Below are positions 63,615 through 64,000 of a stretch of 64,000 bases of DNA, one piece after another. The translations under genes were made by a program, and so were the position numbers. Position 1 is the first letter of the stretch. Each line of letters begins with the position of its first letter. The notes beneath the pieces were generated by a model. That model made no database searches. It was not told where the DNA came from and worked only from the letters and a program-made list of their open reading frames with translations. The stretch is taken from the NCBI RefSeq assembly GCF_000296695.1, contig NZ_BAFK01000002.1:224365-288364 (forward strand), written 5' to 3'. The DNA comes from Rheinheimera nanhaiensis E407-8. Lineage in GTDB: Bacteria; Pseudomonadota; Gammaproteobacteria; Enterobacterales; Alteromonadaceae.

Positions 63615-64000
63615 ATGGTTAACTTTAAAAGTTATTTGATGGCGGTAATTTTAGGTATTGCACTGGCATTTGCATCGGTTGTTATTGTTGGGTATGGTGC
63701 AGCAGTATCTGTGCCTGCAGAAATTTTAAAAACGCTAACAAAAATTTCAGATCTATTCGCTTTTGTTGTGCTCGATTTCTTTACTATTGCGGTTCCGTTG
63801 GCTGTAGCTTTTTTGCTGTTAGCTTATGTATGTAAGTTTTTATTCAACAGGCCTGACGATAAATTTTACTTGTTGTTGCTTGCTCCGCTGGTTCTATTGA
63901 ATGTTTATTTTCTTCTGCAATTGCCACCACAATTAAACGTTATCGTACCAATGTTACGAGGGTGTTCAATATTCTGTGTCAGCCTGGTCACAGGTCAATA
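63615..64000 (+). CDS. Polytopic membrane protein (3' partial)
   Basis: The frame opens at ATG 63615 behind AAGGAG (63602-63607) and stays open to the window end. It encodes 128 residues with at least three hydrophobic helices (~8-30, ~48-70, ~85-105). AT-rich codon use differs from the upstream genes. No domain is recognised, and the C-terminal part lies beyond the window. Confidence 0.6.
   Translation, partial: MVNFKSYLMAVILGIALAFASVVIVGYGAAVSVPAEILKTLTKISDLFAFVVLDFFTIAVPLAVAFLLLAYVCKFLFNRPDDKFYLLLLAPLVLLNVYFLLQLPPQLNVIVPMLRGCSIFCVSLVTGQ

Overview
The window reads as chromosomal DNA of a gammaproteobacterium, most like the Rheinheimera/Arsukibacterium/Alteromonadales group. This is inferred from gene content and remembered protein families, not from a search. 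Core genes include fusA, murI, fumarase, pabB, sdaA, glpK and the glutathione-dependent formaldehyde genes. Genes are dense on both strands. No tRNA, rRNA, CRISPR array or transposase was seen.

Layout. 1-2.8 kb: end of an M14-type carboxypeptidase and a stand-alone EF-G. 3.0-7.0 kb: an accessory island with an orphan VapB-type antitoxin, an NTF2-like gene, five small gene cassettes each followed by an attC-like site with no integron integrase in the window, then a SLATT-type membrane protein. 7.1-18.9 kb: aldo/keto reductase, DUF6064, murI, a four-gene J-domain operon, a secreted phytase-like protein, folM, HiPIP, sdaA, a ParDE toxin-antitoxin pair, nudL and pabB. 19-24.4 kb: class I fumarase, S9 peptidase, a structured intergenic element, MmcQ/YjbR and thiolase. 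24.4-29.7 kb: two DsbA-fold genes, a LysR regulator divergent from adhC, fghA and a HIT protein, with three copies of one intergenic repeat. 29.8-33.3 kb: a membrane diguanylate cyclase and a 5'-nucleotidase lipoprotein. 33.3-35.6 kb: a putative toxin/effector followed by three tandem paralogous membrane proteins. 35.7-39.4 kb: Lrp-type regulator, astC/argD, astA and a DUF1338 gene. 39.5-50.3 kb: FG-GAP protein, DUF1538/PII-like/CBS operon, lipoprotein, large secreted amidohydrolase, a second PII-like protein, K+/H+ antiporter, DUF1289 and MgtC-like protein. 50.4-53.6 kb: DUF3718 gene behind a cyclic-di-GMP-I riboswitch, a pyroglutamyl-peptidase homologue that has lost its catalytic residues, glpK and DUF1840. 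53.7-61 kb: a six-gene operon of membrane-fusion protein, ABC ATPase, two FtsX-like permeases, NtrC-type regulator and histidine kinase, with a readable sigma-54 promoter and palindromic upstream sites. 61-64 kb: DUF3667, a truncated csaA remnant, small membrane proteins, a GNAT acetyltransferase, DUF2845 and a gene running off the end.

How the parts work together. LysR, adhC and fghA form a formaldehyde-oxidation unit. The PII-like, DUF1538, CBS and antiporter genes look like membrane transport under PII-like control. The window holds both a c-di-GMP maker (GGDEF) and a c-di-GMP reader (riboswitch), though nothing links them directly. The 53.7-61 kb operon appears self-regulated through its own NtrC-type activator. 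The strongest candidates for undescribed biology are the putative effector with three tandem immunity-like genes, the integrase-less cassette array with its candidate leader ORF, and the self-regulated sigma-54 export operon.
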